DNA of 64,000 bases. Origin: Jacaranda mimosifolia. Lineage: Eukaryota; Streptophyta; Magnoliopsida; Lamiales; Bignoniaceae. Shown here piece by piece: positions 1 through 11,085 of the stretch; the stretch's first letter is position 1; each line of letters begins with the position of its first letter. The notes beneath the pieces were generated by a model. It did not search any database and was not told the origin of the DNA. It saw only the letters and a program-made list of their open reading frames with translations. Location: assembly GCA_018894105.1 (NCBI GenBank), contig CM032118.1, positions 27,570,690-27,634,689 of the forward strand, read 5' to 3'. The translations under genes were made by a program, and so were the position numbers.

Positions 1-552
1 AAATATATTGTCCTGGCGTAGGATAAAAAAATTAAATATATAATCTTTATTATATTTAAATGTTATATGTACCTTGAAATTCGAAGATTACTTCTCCTAA
101 GTTTATTTCAATGGATCCAAAAATAATGATTTTTAGCATAGAAACTTAAAAATTAAACTTTCTAAAATAAGAACATTGAATAAAATATTTGACAGAATCA
201 TTAAACATACTTACCAATATTGTTGCCTAGATAACAAGTTGTGTCTTAACAAAAATAAACCTGTCCTCCACGAAGAAAACATAGAAACTTACTCCTAAAA
301 ATGAACAAAGAAAATCTTTAAAATATATTGTCCTGGCGTAGGATAAAAAAATTAAATATATAATCTTTATTATATTTAAATGTTATATGTACCTTGAAAT
401 TCGAAGATTACTTCTCCTAAGTTTATTTCAATGGATCCAAAAATAATGATTTTTAGCATAGAAACTTAAAAATTAAACTTTCTAAAATAAGAACATTGAA
501 TAAAATATTTGACAGAATCATTAAACATACTTACCAATATTGTTGCCTAGAT
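1..552. repeat. Perfect 232-bp direct duplication, period 320
   Basis: Bases 1-232 recur without visible difference at 321-552, separated by an 88-bp spacer. The duplicated unit is AT-rich and shows no coding sense. Because the window begins at the first base of copy 1, the true left end of the unit may lie outside. Identity of both copies points to a recent duplication or an assembly artefact. Confidence 0.9.
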
Positions 553-649
553 TGTGAATGGGTTTATCTTCTATTTTTGTGTTTAAACAATTAAAATCAG
601 TGAAAATTGTAATGAAACAAAAAGTATTTTGATTAGTAATAAATCGAAA

Positions 650-1669
650 CTACTGATGCCATTCTATGAAGTAAAAATAAAATACTGTGTAAAATTTTAG
701 CTCAAGGCGATTGATCCAAAAAGGTTGTATCAAGCCAATGTTCAATGAGGTGCATTTCTTTCTATGACATAGATGAATTAAATTGATATTTCTCTTTTTA
801 AAAAATGTAGCAAACGAGGACTCAATGTTAAAGGTGTAATGATATGGTGTGCGAACTGGACCGATGATCGCCAAAATATAATCTCCATTTGTAGTCTCTA
901 GATAATAGTTGATTTCCATAATTTCTCCTAGTTGGTTCTTATTTTGCATCTTCATTCTACTTTGAAATTCATTGTTCTGCATCTTTTCCATTTCTACCTG
1001 TATTATATTAGTTTAGCAATTTAAATTAAATTTATTTTGTCAACATATATAAAAAATTTATAGTTTTGTAATCACTATCTATAATCAAGTTTGCATAATG
1101 CCAAACATACTGACAATTTTTAGAAAGTGTCAACCCGTTATTTATTTTATTATATCAGAAAAAAAAAATTCAATTTTTCAGAGCTGTTTACACAGAATGA
1201 GAACTAACATTTTAATTTAAAGTCTAAAATAGAAGATACTTGTAAATAATTATAATATATAAAGTGTGGAAATATTTAATACAAAATATTCCGAAAGCCC
1301 TAATATTTTGAATTAAATATGAAAAAACTAATACACAAGTATAAATTATGGCATGAATGAAAAAAAAATTCCAAATTTTGTAATAGTTTTTGTATCTGTG
1401 TGTGTGGAAGAAAATATTTTCATTTACACATGCTATAAGAATTTGTACATATATCAGTAAATTATCTTAAATATTATTTTTCAATCTTTTATCAGATTTC
1501 TTTAAGAAACTAATTTTTTTAATATAGAGTCAATGGGCTATATAAGTTAAATGTTAAATTTACAGAAAGAAATGCAAATTAAGATTAAACTTACCTGATT
1601 CTGCAAGAAGTCCGCCGCAAAATTTTTGTAGGAAGGAATAAGAAAGCCTTCCAGCTTTTGGACCACTTT
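650..1669 (-). CDS. Unrecognised two-exon gene fragment (C-terminal end)
   Basis: Two minus-strand segments join in frame through plausible splice signals. The upstream exon (about 1669 down to 1595) reads VVQKLEGFLIPSYKNFAADF and ends at a CAG/GTAAGT donor. The intron runs 1594-998 and ends in TATAATACAG. The second exon (997-650) begins V-E-M-E-K-M-Q, continues for about 115 codons to a stop, and includes NYYLETTNGDYILAIIGPVR. Both junctions are phase 0. I do not recognise the family. The frame upstream of 1669 meets a stop, so the 5' part is missing, uses another exon, or is broken. It could be an old gene fragment rather than an active gene. Confidence 0.35.
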
Positions 1670-3000
1670 TTAAAGTATTTTTAAAAGAATAATATAACTA
1701 ACGTTATTTTATGACAAGCATCTTTTCCATTTTTTTAATTAGTGCTTTTTTTTTTTTTTTTTTTTTTATGTGGTTGTTAAGATACCCTGATTTGTAAAAT
1801 GCACAGATTTCTAGTGGGTTTGATTTCTTGTGGGCTGGGCTTGTTTGAATTTCGAAAAGAAATTGGGTCAGCAAGCACGTCTTGTTGATCAAATACTTCT
1901 TGTTAAAATATGTTGATTATTATCATACATTAGCGATTAAATACTAATGATCAAATACTTGCTGATTATTTAACAAGAATTTTATGATCAAATATTTCTT
2001 GTCAAAATATGTTGATTATTATCATACATTATTATATGTTGATTATTATCATACATTAGCGATTAAATACTAATGATCAAACACTTGCTGATTACTTAAA
2101 AAGAATTTCATGATAAGATATTTCTTGTTAAAAATTCTAATCTTAACTTAAAAAAGTAATTTCACAATTCCAATATTTAATTGACTATTTTCTAAAAATA
2201 TTTCTTTAAATTTGTAATTTTTTTAATATATTAGGTTTGTTAATCTAAAAGTGGTACTCTTTGTTCTTTTTTTTATTATTAATTTTATGTTCCCTATTTT
2301 TTATATTGTTTATATATTAATTTAAATAAAAAATTATAAATTCTTCATGGATATAATATATATATATTAAATTATACCCACATTTATAATTAATTATATA
2401 TGTAAGCAATCATCTAATTTTTTTATTTGATAAATATATTTTTGAATAATAATATGTGTAAAATAATATATATATATATATATTTGACTCCACCAATTGG
2501 AGGACCGTACGTAATTAGTGTATAATTTGGGTTGAAATCTATACATATAATAATGTATGATAATAATCAACATATTGTTGTTCTATTAATTTATTGTCTT
2601 GAAGTTTTATAACTGAATTGTATTATGATAAAAATAAACATAAATATATTGGATTATATAACCCAAATATATAATTGTTGTGAAAACCAAAAAATATTAT
2701 ATTAAGATGACTTTCTTTATTTCTGCTAATTGTCAGGTATGATCAAAATTAATTTTAATAAAACAGTTTGAATAAAACGCATAATCCATTTTTTCTTGCA
2801 TTTATACACAATACTCAGCATTTGGAGAATAATTACTAAAATTTAAAACGAAAGATAAGATAATAACATTTGTTTATACGTACAACATAAGAAATTTATC
2901 ATAACTCTAACTTCTCATGAGATACAAAATTAACAAAAAACTATTTAAGCAACCAACATCCCCAAAAGACAGAAACTTTAATCAAATTGTTCAGACATAT
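1670..3000. other. AT-rich non-coding stretch
   Basis: No ORF here looks like a protein. It contains a long T-run near 1749, an inverted-repeat element (1909-2576, separate entry) and a short TA-dinucleotide tract near 2465-2483. The Copia-B LTR begins at 3001. Confidence 0.6.
1909..2576. mobile_element. Candidate MITE with about 24-bp inverted termini
   Basis: The motif ATGTTGATTATTATCATACA begins near 1910 and its reverse complement lies at 2551-2575, giving near-perfect inverted termini about 665 bp apart. The left part also carries internal direct copies of the motif near 2009 and 2036, each with flanking TGATCAAATACTT-like sequence. There is no coding capacity. I could not fix a target-site duplication, so the superfamily is open. 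Confidence 0.4.
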
Positions 3001-3355
3001 TGTTGGAATAGTGCCCCACAAACCAATTAGATTGGCATGTAAATTATTTCACTTGTGATACGATCTTGATCAATTGAAATTCATTAAATGGCCATTTTCA
3101 TCTTATGCTTATATATTCTTCACTAGCATTTGGTTGAAGCCCTTAGATCACACAAGACTATGAGACTTGGTCAGTACACTCGGTGATGATCATGAAGCAA
3201 GTCTTACACAGTCATGATCTTAAATCTTCCAAGTCGTATGACCTTATGAGACAGGGCATCTAAGATCCAGATAAACTTGCACTAACGATGCATAAATCCA
3301 AGGGTTGGATGTTGCTCCATTTCATGAACAATACCATATCAGATATGGGTGCATG
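3001..3355 (+). repeat. Copia-B 5' LTR, first segment
   Basis: Matches the start of the LTR at 19559 and of related LTRs at 25529 and 40845, and the reverse complements of those ending at 22899 and 36377. It breaks off at GCATG (3351-3355), the target site of Copia-A, and resumes after 11085. Confidence 0.9.
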
Positions 3356-4873
3356 TGTTGTAATTGGCACATTGCGCATTTACTTGGTTAATTATTAATT
3401 GGATGGATGCCAATTATGGTTGGAATCCAATAGATAATTAAAGTATTGATTTTGGTGAAATAGAGGAAGGGAAAAAGGTTAAGTATCATAAATTGAGTTG
3501 TCCCACATTGTAAGCTTATGAGAAAGGAGACCCTCTTGTGACCTATAAAACCAAGTGGAGGAGTTGAAGGGTCTTTAACCCTTCACTTGTCCCACATTGG
3601 TTTTGTAAACAAGTGTGGTGTAGTTTATATTGAACTCAAGTAAGAATGCTTGATAAAGTATTCTTTAAGGGGTTCATAAAAGTGGACCACACGCGTGCCG
3701 CCGCTGCCGCCCGGCCCGGCTCTGGATCCGGGTCGCGGGCGCGGGCGTTAGGGCGAATGTCTCAGTCTCAGTCTTAATTTTTTGGACAAAATTCAATTGG
3801 AATTTTGAATTTTAAATTTGAAAATTAAATTCAAAATTTGAACTTAACCGTTGGCTTGATCGGATAGAGGCTTGACCGAGTCCTGCCTATTGGAGATCAC
3901 AGCCGAGATTTAAGGAAGATGGGGCCGGATTTTTAGGGTTGATCGGCGGACAAGGATTAGGGTTTTACTCAGTCAAACCCTAATCAGCTTTTTAAACAGC
4001 CGTCAAACCCCAGGTCTGGCCGTCAAACCCTAATTAAATTAGGCCTTGGCCGTCGGCCCATTGCCTTCGGCCAGACCTAATTCTTCTCTATAAATAGAGG
4101 GCTCTCGGCAGTCTTCAAAATACCACCGAAAATCAAAAAGCAAAAGCAGCCTCTTCTGCTTGTATTCTTCTCTCCCCCTAATATTCCAGCTTCTTCATAG
4201 TTATAATTCCTTGAGCTCTCATATTCGGCCTAGTATATTTACATATATATACGTATATATACTCTCCGAAATCTTGGCTATCCTATTCGAATTCTGGCTA
4301 CTGAGTACTGTTCGAGGTGAACGAGAAGGAATGCACCTGATCGTTCTGGACCACCTTATCCTGGGAGGAGCCGCGCTGTACCCCTTGCACTGGTGAGTCA
4401 GGGGCGCTCGTTTCTTCAAGGCAAACAGAATTTCTCTGTGATTTGGTCGTCCTATTAATTCTGTTACGATACAGAATTTAAGATAAGTTTACTGTTAAAA
4501 TTCTGTATCTATATTAGATAAATCTGACAGCATGTTCTTTTAATTTCCATTGCCTTGGTTGAATTTATGAATTTTGGCTTTTCCTGGACTCGTATTTGAT
4601 TAATTATTTGAAATTCTTATTTGCCTTGAATTGAACGCTTATTTTGATCACGCATGCTGTATGTATAAAATTTGATATCGCATGCTGTATGTTTAAATAC
4701 TTATAACGCATGTCTAATTCTTATACCGCATGCTTTATTTTTGAATTTCATCTGGATATAAACGCACGTATTGCCTTAATTGTGATTATCTGATCTATTC
4801 CTGATAATCTGACTTGCAATATTTGTTTATTGCTTTGGATAACTGCATGTTGGCATAAATCCTACGAACAACA
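3356..4873 (+). repeat. Copia-A 5' LTR
   Basis: 1518 bp, TG...CA ends with short inverted termini TGTTG/CAACA. It holds a GC-rich block near 3695-3745, unlike the AT-rich surroundings, and a TATA box at 4089-4096. It is 21 bp longer than the 3' LTR because of an extra CAGGTCTGGC-CGTCAAACCC stretch near 4010. Confidence 0.95.
4089..4096 (+). promoter_or_regulatory. TATA box of Copia-A 5' LTR
   Basis: TATAAATA within TCTCTATAAATAGAGGGCTC. The 3' LTR has the same box at 10297-10304. The position within the LTR fits the U3 promoter of a copia element. Confidence 0.7.
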
Positions 4874-5038
4874 ATCTTGAAGAAACGAGCTTTTTTCGTG
4901 TGTTTAAGTATCTGTTGAAATTCTACTTAGAGATCCTGTCTAGGAATCTTGCCTGATTTTTTGAGTAGATATCCTATCTAGGAATCTTGCCTGCATATCT
5001 TGCCTAGATATTCTGTTATAGGAATTTAATCTTCTGTG
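4874..5038 (+). other. Copia-A leader without a canonical primer site
   Basis: The sequence directly after the LTR reads ATCTTGAAGAAACGAGC. It lacks the TGG that would pair with a tRNA 3' CCA end, and does not resemble the TGGTATCAGAGC site used by most plant copia elements. Three imperfect copies of a TCTAGGAATCTTGCCTG-like motif follow (about 4930-5010). Confidence 0.5.
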
Positions 5039-6325
5039 ATGGCTTCAACTTCGCATGCTATTGGTGATATTGTGTCAGCGAAAGTTGACCTTTCCGGACT
5101 GCCGGAAAAATTCACGGGCCAGTATTTTAGGCGTTGGCAACAGCGCATGAAAATCTGGTTGACGATGAAAGGATTTCTTTCATTGATTCAGTTGACCATG
5201 CCAGAACCAACTGAAATTGATCCCAAAAGTAAAGAAATAGCTGATTGGAAAACTAAGGATCAGATTGTTCGAGGAGTGATTCTGTCAGCTCTGTCTGATA
5301 CACTCTTTGATGTATACTGTTCTGATTCCTATACGGCTAAATCTTTATGGGATGAATTGGATAGGAAATACAATACTGAAGAGCAAGGGCTCGAAAAGTA
5401 TTCGGTTTCCAAATTCCTGAAGTATCAGATGGTTGAGGGCAGGTCTGTATCTGAACAGACACATGAATTGATTAATCTAGAGCATTCCCTAGCTGATGCT
5501 GAAATGAAACTCCCTGAAAAATTTATGGTCATGTCGATTGTCGATAAGTTCCCCAAATCTTGGGAAAGTTTCGGCATGACTCTGAAGCATCAAAAAGGGA
5601 AACTGACTCTAGATGATCTGATGATTGCCATAAGTATTGAAGAGGAGCACAGAAATCAATCACATACTGTTCCTATTGAATATCATCCTAAGGCTAATGT
5701 GATAATAGGAAAGAAGAAAGTCAACATGAACTCAAACTCTAAATCCATCGATAAGGGAAAAGCCAAAATAAATAAGAAACCAAAGGCAAACAGGCCTTGC
5801 TGGAATTGTGGACAAAAGGGGCATTGGGCTAAGGAGTGTCCCTCCAAGAAAGCCAAGGCTAAAGCCCAGTCTGCTGGACCAGTGGTCAACATGGTTGTTG
5901 GAGACACAAGCGAAGCTGGAGTTCCTGATGCATCCATTGACGAGTATGTTTCTTGCAAACCCGAATTATTCTCTATCTATGAACCATATGATTGGCTAAT
6001 AGACACTGGTGTTAATGTGCACGTTTGTGCTGATAAATCACTGTTTGTGTCTTACCAGCCTGTTAAAGGAAGGACTGTGATGATGGGGAACTCAAGTGCT
6101 GCCAATGTGTATGGGATAGGACGCGTGGACCTGAAATTTCCTTCGGGGCGCATACTGTCTCTACAAAGGGTGCATCACGTCCCAGCAGTTCGAAGAAATA
6201 TAATAAGTGGTTCTGTAATAGTTAGGGAGGGTTATGAAATTTCTTTCAAATCAAATAAAGTTGTAATTTTATATTACGGCACTTTTATTTGTAAAGGCTA
6301 TCTTTCGATGGTTTGTTTAAGTTGA
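5039..6325 (+). pseudogene. Copia-A gag and protease
   Basis: Starts at the ATG at 5039 (M-A-S-T-S). The gag part shows the usual copia capsid features, with KFTGQYFRRWQQRMKIWL near the N-terminus and about 250 residues before the zinc knuckle. The CCHC knuckle (C-x2-C-x4-H-x4-C, CWNCGQKGHWAKEC) lies at 5798-5839. The aspartic protease motif is WLIDTGVNVHVC with the catalytic DTG at 6002-6010. The frame closes at 6325, only because the reading frame shifts by one near 6300-6310. In an intact element gag, protease and pol form one polyprotein. Gag forms the virus-like particle and protease matures it. No other stop interrupts these 428 codons. Confidence 0.9.
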
Positions 6326-6747
6326 GAGTTGAGAACATTATTGGTTCTAATAAAGTTGATTTTTCTAATTCTCCTGTTATTAACATTATTGAGAATTCAT
6401 CTATTTGGCATAACCGTTTAGGACATTTGAATTATAGTTCGGTCAAAAGAATGATGAACTTAAATTTGATTCCTAAACATGAAATTGAACGTGGTCATAA
6501 ATGTCAAATCTGTGTTGAAGCCAAGCAAGTTAGAAAGCCTTACCACTCGGTTGAAAGGCAAACTGAAATTCTTGACTTAGTGTACACAGATATTTGTGAG
6601 TTCAATGGGGTCTTAACAAAAGACAATAAAAGATACTTTATCACCTTTATAGATGACAGCAGTAGGTATTGCTATGTTTATCTATTGAAACATAAAGATG
6701 AAGCAATAGATAAGTTCATTATGTTTAAAAATGAAGCCGAAACATAA
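6307..6747 (+). pseudogene. Copia-A pre-integrase and integrase N-terminal half
   Basis: This frame continues the polyprotein after the frameshift. It contains the zinc-binding pre-integrase motif (WHNRLGHL then CQIC, about 6406-6510), followed by the first integrase catalytic region LVYTDICEFNG and FIDDSSRYCYVYLLKHK. A TAA at 6745-6747 cuts the frame, and coding resumes in the same frame directly after it. The role is insertion of the cDNA into the genome. This copy cannot make full-length integrase without readthrough. Confidence 0.9.
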
Positions 6748-9036
6748 ACTGGTAGAAAACTTAAACGGTTAAGGTCAGATAGGGGAGGAGAGTATGGGTC
6801 CAACCCATTTCATGAATGCTGCCGTAATTTTGGCATAATTCATGAAGAAACTGCTCCTTATTCTCCCGCTTCGAATGGGATAGCTGAGCGAAAGAATAGA
6901 ACCTTTATAGACATGATTAACAGTCTGCTTTTGAATTCTGGATTGCCCAAGTACATGTGGGGGGAAGTTCTGAATACGGCTTGCCATATTCTGAATAGAG
7001 TTCCCTTGAAACATAAAGAAAGCACTCCATTTGAATTCTGGAAAGGCAGGAAACCTAGTCTAAAATACTTCCGAGTATGGGGCTGTCTTGCAAAAGTTCT
7101 AGTCCCTGAACACAAGAGGAAGAAACTAGGTCCTAAAACTGTTGATGCGGTCTTTCTAGGCTATGTAGAAACATCTTATGCTATGCGATTTTTGGTTATT
7201 AAATCAGAAATTCTGGGCATAGATGCGAACACTATAGTCGAATTTCGCGATGCTACGTTCTTTGAGAATGTGTTTCCCATGAAGACTGGGATACCTCAAA
7301 ATGTTTCTTTAGATTCAACCCTTGAATCTACATCGATTCCGGATCATGTGGAAAAGATGTCAAATGTGGGGGCTGCTCTTAGTAGTACTGACACAGTTCA
7401 TGAAGAACTGGATGAACCCAGACGAAGTAAAAGGGCTAGAATCACTAAGGACTTTGGAAGTGACTTCATTACTTACAATGTCGAGGGTGATCCTGTTACC
7501 TTCAAGGATGCTATGGCTTCCCCTGAGGCTAAGCATTGGAAGGAAGCCATTAAGAGTGAGATGGATTCTATTGTCTCGAATGGGACATGGGAATTAGTCC
7601 ATCTCCCTCCGGGGTGTACTACTATAGGAAGCAAATGGATCTTCAAAAAGAAACTTAAGTCTGACGGAACTGTTGATAAGTTTAAGGCCAGGCTAGTTGC
7701 TAAAGGGTTTAGGCAAAATGAGGGAATAGATTACTTCGACACCTATTCCCCAGTAGCTCGTTTGACTACTATCCGAGTGCTAATAGCACTGGCTTCCATA
7801 TATGATTTCCCCATTCACCAGATGGATGTGAAAACAGCCTTTCTGTATGGTGATCTTGAGGAAGAAATTTATATGGATCAGCCTGAGGGATTTGTAGCTT
7901 CTGGAAATGAGCGGAAAGTTTGCAAGCTTGTTAAATCACTTTATGGTTTGAAACAAGCTCCTAAACAATGGCATGAAAAGTTTGACAAAACAATATTGTC
8001 ATTTGGTTTCATAGTTAACGATAATGACAAGTGCGTCTACTGCAAAGTTGAAGGTGATAACTGTATTGTGTTATGCCTGTATGTAGATGACATTCTGCTA
8101 TTTGGATCCAACATTGAGATTATCAATGAGACTAAAAGTTTCTTAAAGAACAAGTTTGAAATGAAAGATATGGGTGTTGCGGAAATGATTCTTGGACTTA
8201 AGTTGACTCGTTCAACGGAGGGTATAGCTGTTTCTCAATCTCACTATGTTGAGAAGATAATTGAGAAATTTGGCTATAAACAAAGTAGAATCGCAAAAAC
8301 ACCATATGATCCTTCAGTAGCTCTCTTTAAGAATGAAACTGGTGTACCAGTGTCTCAGCTTAGATATTCTCAAATAATTGGTAGCTTGCAGTATCTTGCG
8401 AACGGGTCGAGACCAGATATCTCATTTGCGGTCTCTAAGCTTGCTAGATATACAAGTTGTCCTAATCGAACTCATTGGGAGGCTTTGGATAGGGTACTTA
8501 GATTTCTAAAGGGCTCAGCATCACTAGCTTTGCATTACAAGAGATTTCCTGCAGTGCTGGAAGGGTTTAGTGATGCTAGCTGGATTGCCAAAAACTCCGG
8601 AAGTAATGGGTGTACAGGGTATGTATTTACCTTGGGTGGAGGCGCTGTCTCCTGGAAGTCTTCTAAACAGACTTTGATAACTCGGTCCACTTTTGAGGCT
8701 GAGTTGTGTGCTTTGGACACAACTGGGACAGAGGCTGAATGGTTATATGGGCTGAAAATACAATTGCCTATGGTAACCAAACCTCTTCCGGGAATTGCTG
8801 TACATTGTGACAATCAAACCACAATTGCAAAGATAAGTAGTTCAAAGTTCAATCAAAAGACTAAGAGACACATCTAAGTTAGACTAAAGTCTATAAGGGA
8901 GTTAGTGTCTGATAGGGTTATTGCAATTGACTTTGTTGGATCCAAAGACAATATTGCAGACCCTTTAACTAAAGGACTTGATTTATCCTCAGTTCATAAA
9001 TTCAGGTTGGGGATGGGACTGGAAACCCATCAGTGA
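6748..9036 (+). pseudogene. Copia-A integrase C-terminal half, RT and RNase H
   Basis: The same frame as the preceding segment continues here. The integrase E-region is APYSPASNGIAERKNR (about 6850). Reverse transcriptase follows with MDVKTAFLYGDLEEEIYM and the catalytic YVDD at 8080-8091, then RNase H with FSDASW and VSWKSSKQ. A TAA at 8875-8877 interrupts just after TKRHI, but the frame reads on through DNIADPLTKGL to the natural stop at 9034-9036. The domains are otherwise well preserved, consistent with the young LTR age. Two stops and the upstream frameshift make this copy non-autonomous. Confidence 0.92.
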
Positions 9037-9583
9037 TATACCTGCAGTGGCAACCCAACCTACTAAGTGGAGATCCCACAAGGTAGGTTCAATGTGGTAT
9101 AAACAAGCTGCTGAGCATATCAAGTTGCACCTAAATTAGATTGATACTTTGTATCTGGTGTCTCTCCCCTGATTGTCTGATAGGTGCTGACTACTGCTGT
9201 TACAGTAAGAGTTTAACTCTGAATGGGGTCAAGTCAATTTTGGACGAGATGCAAGCAGTGCATCCCTGGAGACGCCCAACTAAGTGAATGTAGTCCTTTG
9301 GCCGGGACTAAAGGAATTGGGTTGTTCCTTGACAAACATTCATGAATCAGGATCGGGACACATGGCCTTAATGTGTCAACCCTAAAGATCAGTACGTAGC
9401 CTTTAGTTCGTTGTTACTGATGGACGCAATCACATCACGGGTATAAATTCAAGGCTTAGATCCATTTGTCCCGATGATTGCAAAAGTCGGATAACTTAGG
9501 GAGTGGTTCGAACCGGAAGGTACCATTTCTGAAAGCGAGCTATGTTGAATCTGATAGCCATTATCTATGGATTTGTGGGGGAT
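9037..9583 (+). other. Copia-A 3' non-coding region and polypurine tract
   Basis: There is no coding sequence in this stretch. It ends in the purine run GTGGGGGAT (9575-9583), directly before the 3' LTR. This is the expected primer for plus-strand cDNA synthesis. Confidence 0.75.
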
Positions 9584-11080
9584 TGTTGTAATTGGCACAT
9601 TGCGCATTTACTTGGTTAATTATTAATTGGATGGATGCCAATTATGGTTGGAATCCAATAGATAATTAAAGTATTGATTTTGGTGAAATAGAGGAAGGGA
9701 AAAAGGTTAAGTATCATAAATTGAGTTGTCCCACATTGTAAGCTTATGAGAAAGGAGACCCTCTTGTGACCTATAAAACCAAGTGGAGGAGTTGAAGGGT
9801 CTTTAACCCTTTACTTGTCCCACATTGGTTTTGTAAACAAGTGTGGTGTAGTTTATATTGAACTCAAGTAAGAATGCTTGATAAAGTATTCTTTAAGGGG
9901 TTCATAAAAGTGGACCACACGCGCGCCGCCGCTGCCGCCCGGCCCGGATCTGGATCCGGGTCGCGGGCGCGGGCGTTAGGGCGAATGTCTCAGTCTCAGT
10001 CTTAATTTTTTGGACAAAATTCAATTGGAATTTTGAATTTTAAATTTGAAAATTAAATTCAAAATTTGAACTTAACCATTGGCTTGATCGGATAGAGGCT
10101 TGACCGAGTCCTGCCTGTTGGAGATCACAGCCGAGATTTAGGGAAGATAGGGCCGGATTTTTAGGGTTGATCAGCGGACAAGGATTAGGGTTTTACTCAG
10201 TCAAACCCTAATTAGCTTTTTAAACAGCCGTCAAACCCTAATTAAATTAGGCCTTGGCCGTCGGCCCATTGCCTTCGGCCAGACCTAATTCTTCTCTATA
10301 AATAGAGGGCTCTCGGCAGTCTTCAAAATACCACCGAAAATCAAAAAGCAAAAGCAGCCTCTTCTGCTTTTATTCTTCTCTCTCCCTGATATTCCAGCTT
10401 CTTCATAGTTATAATTCCTTGAGCTCTCATATTCGGCCTAGTATATTTACATATATATACGTATATATATTCTCCGAAATCTTGGCTATCCTATTCGAAT
10501 TCTGGCTACTGAGTACCGTTCGAGGTGAACGAGAAGGAGTGCACCTGATCGTTCTGGACCACCTCATCCTGGGAGGAGCCGCGCTGTACCCCTTGCACTG
10601 GTGAGTCGGGGCGCTCGTTTCTTCAAGGCAAACAGAATTTCTCTGTGATTTGGTCGTCCTATTAATTCTGTTACGATACAGAATTTAAGATAAGTTTACT
10701 GTTAAAATTCTGTATCTATATTAGATAAATCTGACAGCATGTTCTTTTAATTTCCATTGCCTTGGTTGAATTTATGAATTTTGGCTTTTCCTGGACTCGT
10801 ATTTGATTAATTATTTGAAATTCTTATTTGCCTTGAATTGAACGCTTATTTTGATCACGCATGCTGTATGTATAAAATCTGATATCGCATGCTGTATGTT
10901 TAAATACTTATAACGCATGTCTAATTCTTATACCGCATGCTTTATTTTTGAATTTCATCTGGATATAAACGCACGTATTGCCTTAATTGTGATTATCTGA
11001 TCCATTCCTGATAATCTGACTTGCAATATTTGTTTATTGCTTTGGATTACTGCATGTTGGCATAAATCCTACGAACAACA
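9584..11080 (+). repeat. Copia-A 3' LTR
   Basis: 1497 bp, nearly identical to 3356-4873. It is followed by the GCATG target duplication. Confidence 0.95.
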
Positions 11081-11085
11081 GCATG

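Larger units (their letters stand above)
3356..11080 (+). mobile_element. Copia-A: young, full-length Ty1/copia retrotransposon
   Basis: Two LTRs (3356-4873 and 9584-11080) start TGTTGTAATT and end ACGAACAACA. The 5-bp target duplication GCATG is perfect (3351-3355 and 11081-11085). The LTRs differ by about 20 substitutions by eye plus one 21-bp indel around a duplicated CGTCAAACCC motif, so the insertion is fairly recent. Internal order is gag, protease, integrase, RT, RNase H, typical of copia. The copy is defective: a frameshift between protease and integrase, an internal stop at 6745 and another at 8875. It sits inside the LTR of Copia-B. Confidence 0.97.

Noticed and set aside
4160..4396. 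ORF of 78 codons in the Copia-A 5' LTR, repeated at 10419-10604
   Set aside because: It lies in the R-U5 part of both LTRs. It is an LTR by-product with no known domain.
6775..7115. Minus-strand ORFs opposite Copia-A integrase
   Set aside because: Shadow frames of the well-supported plus-strand integrase.
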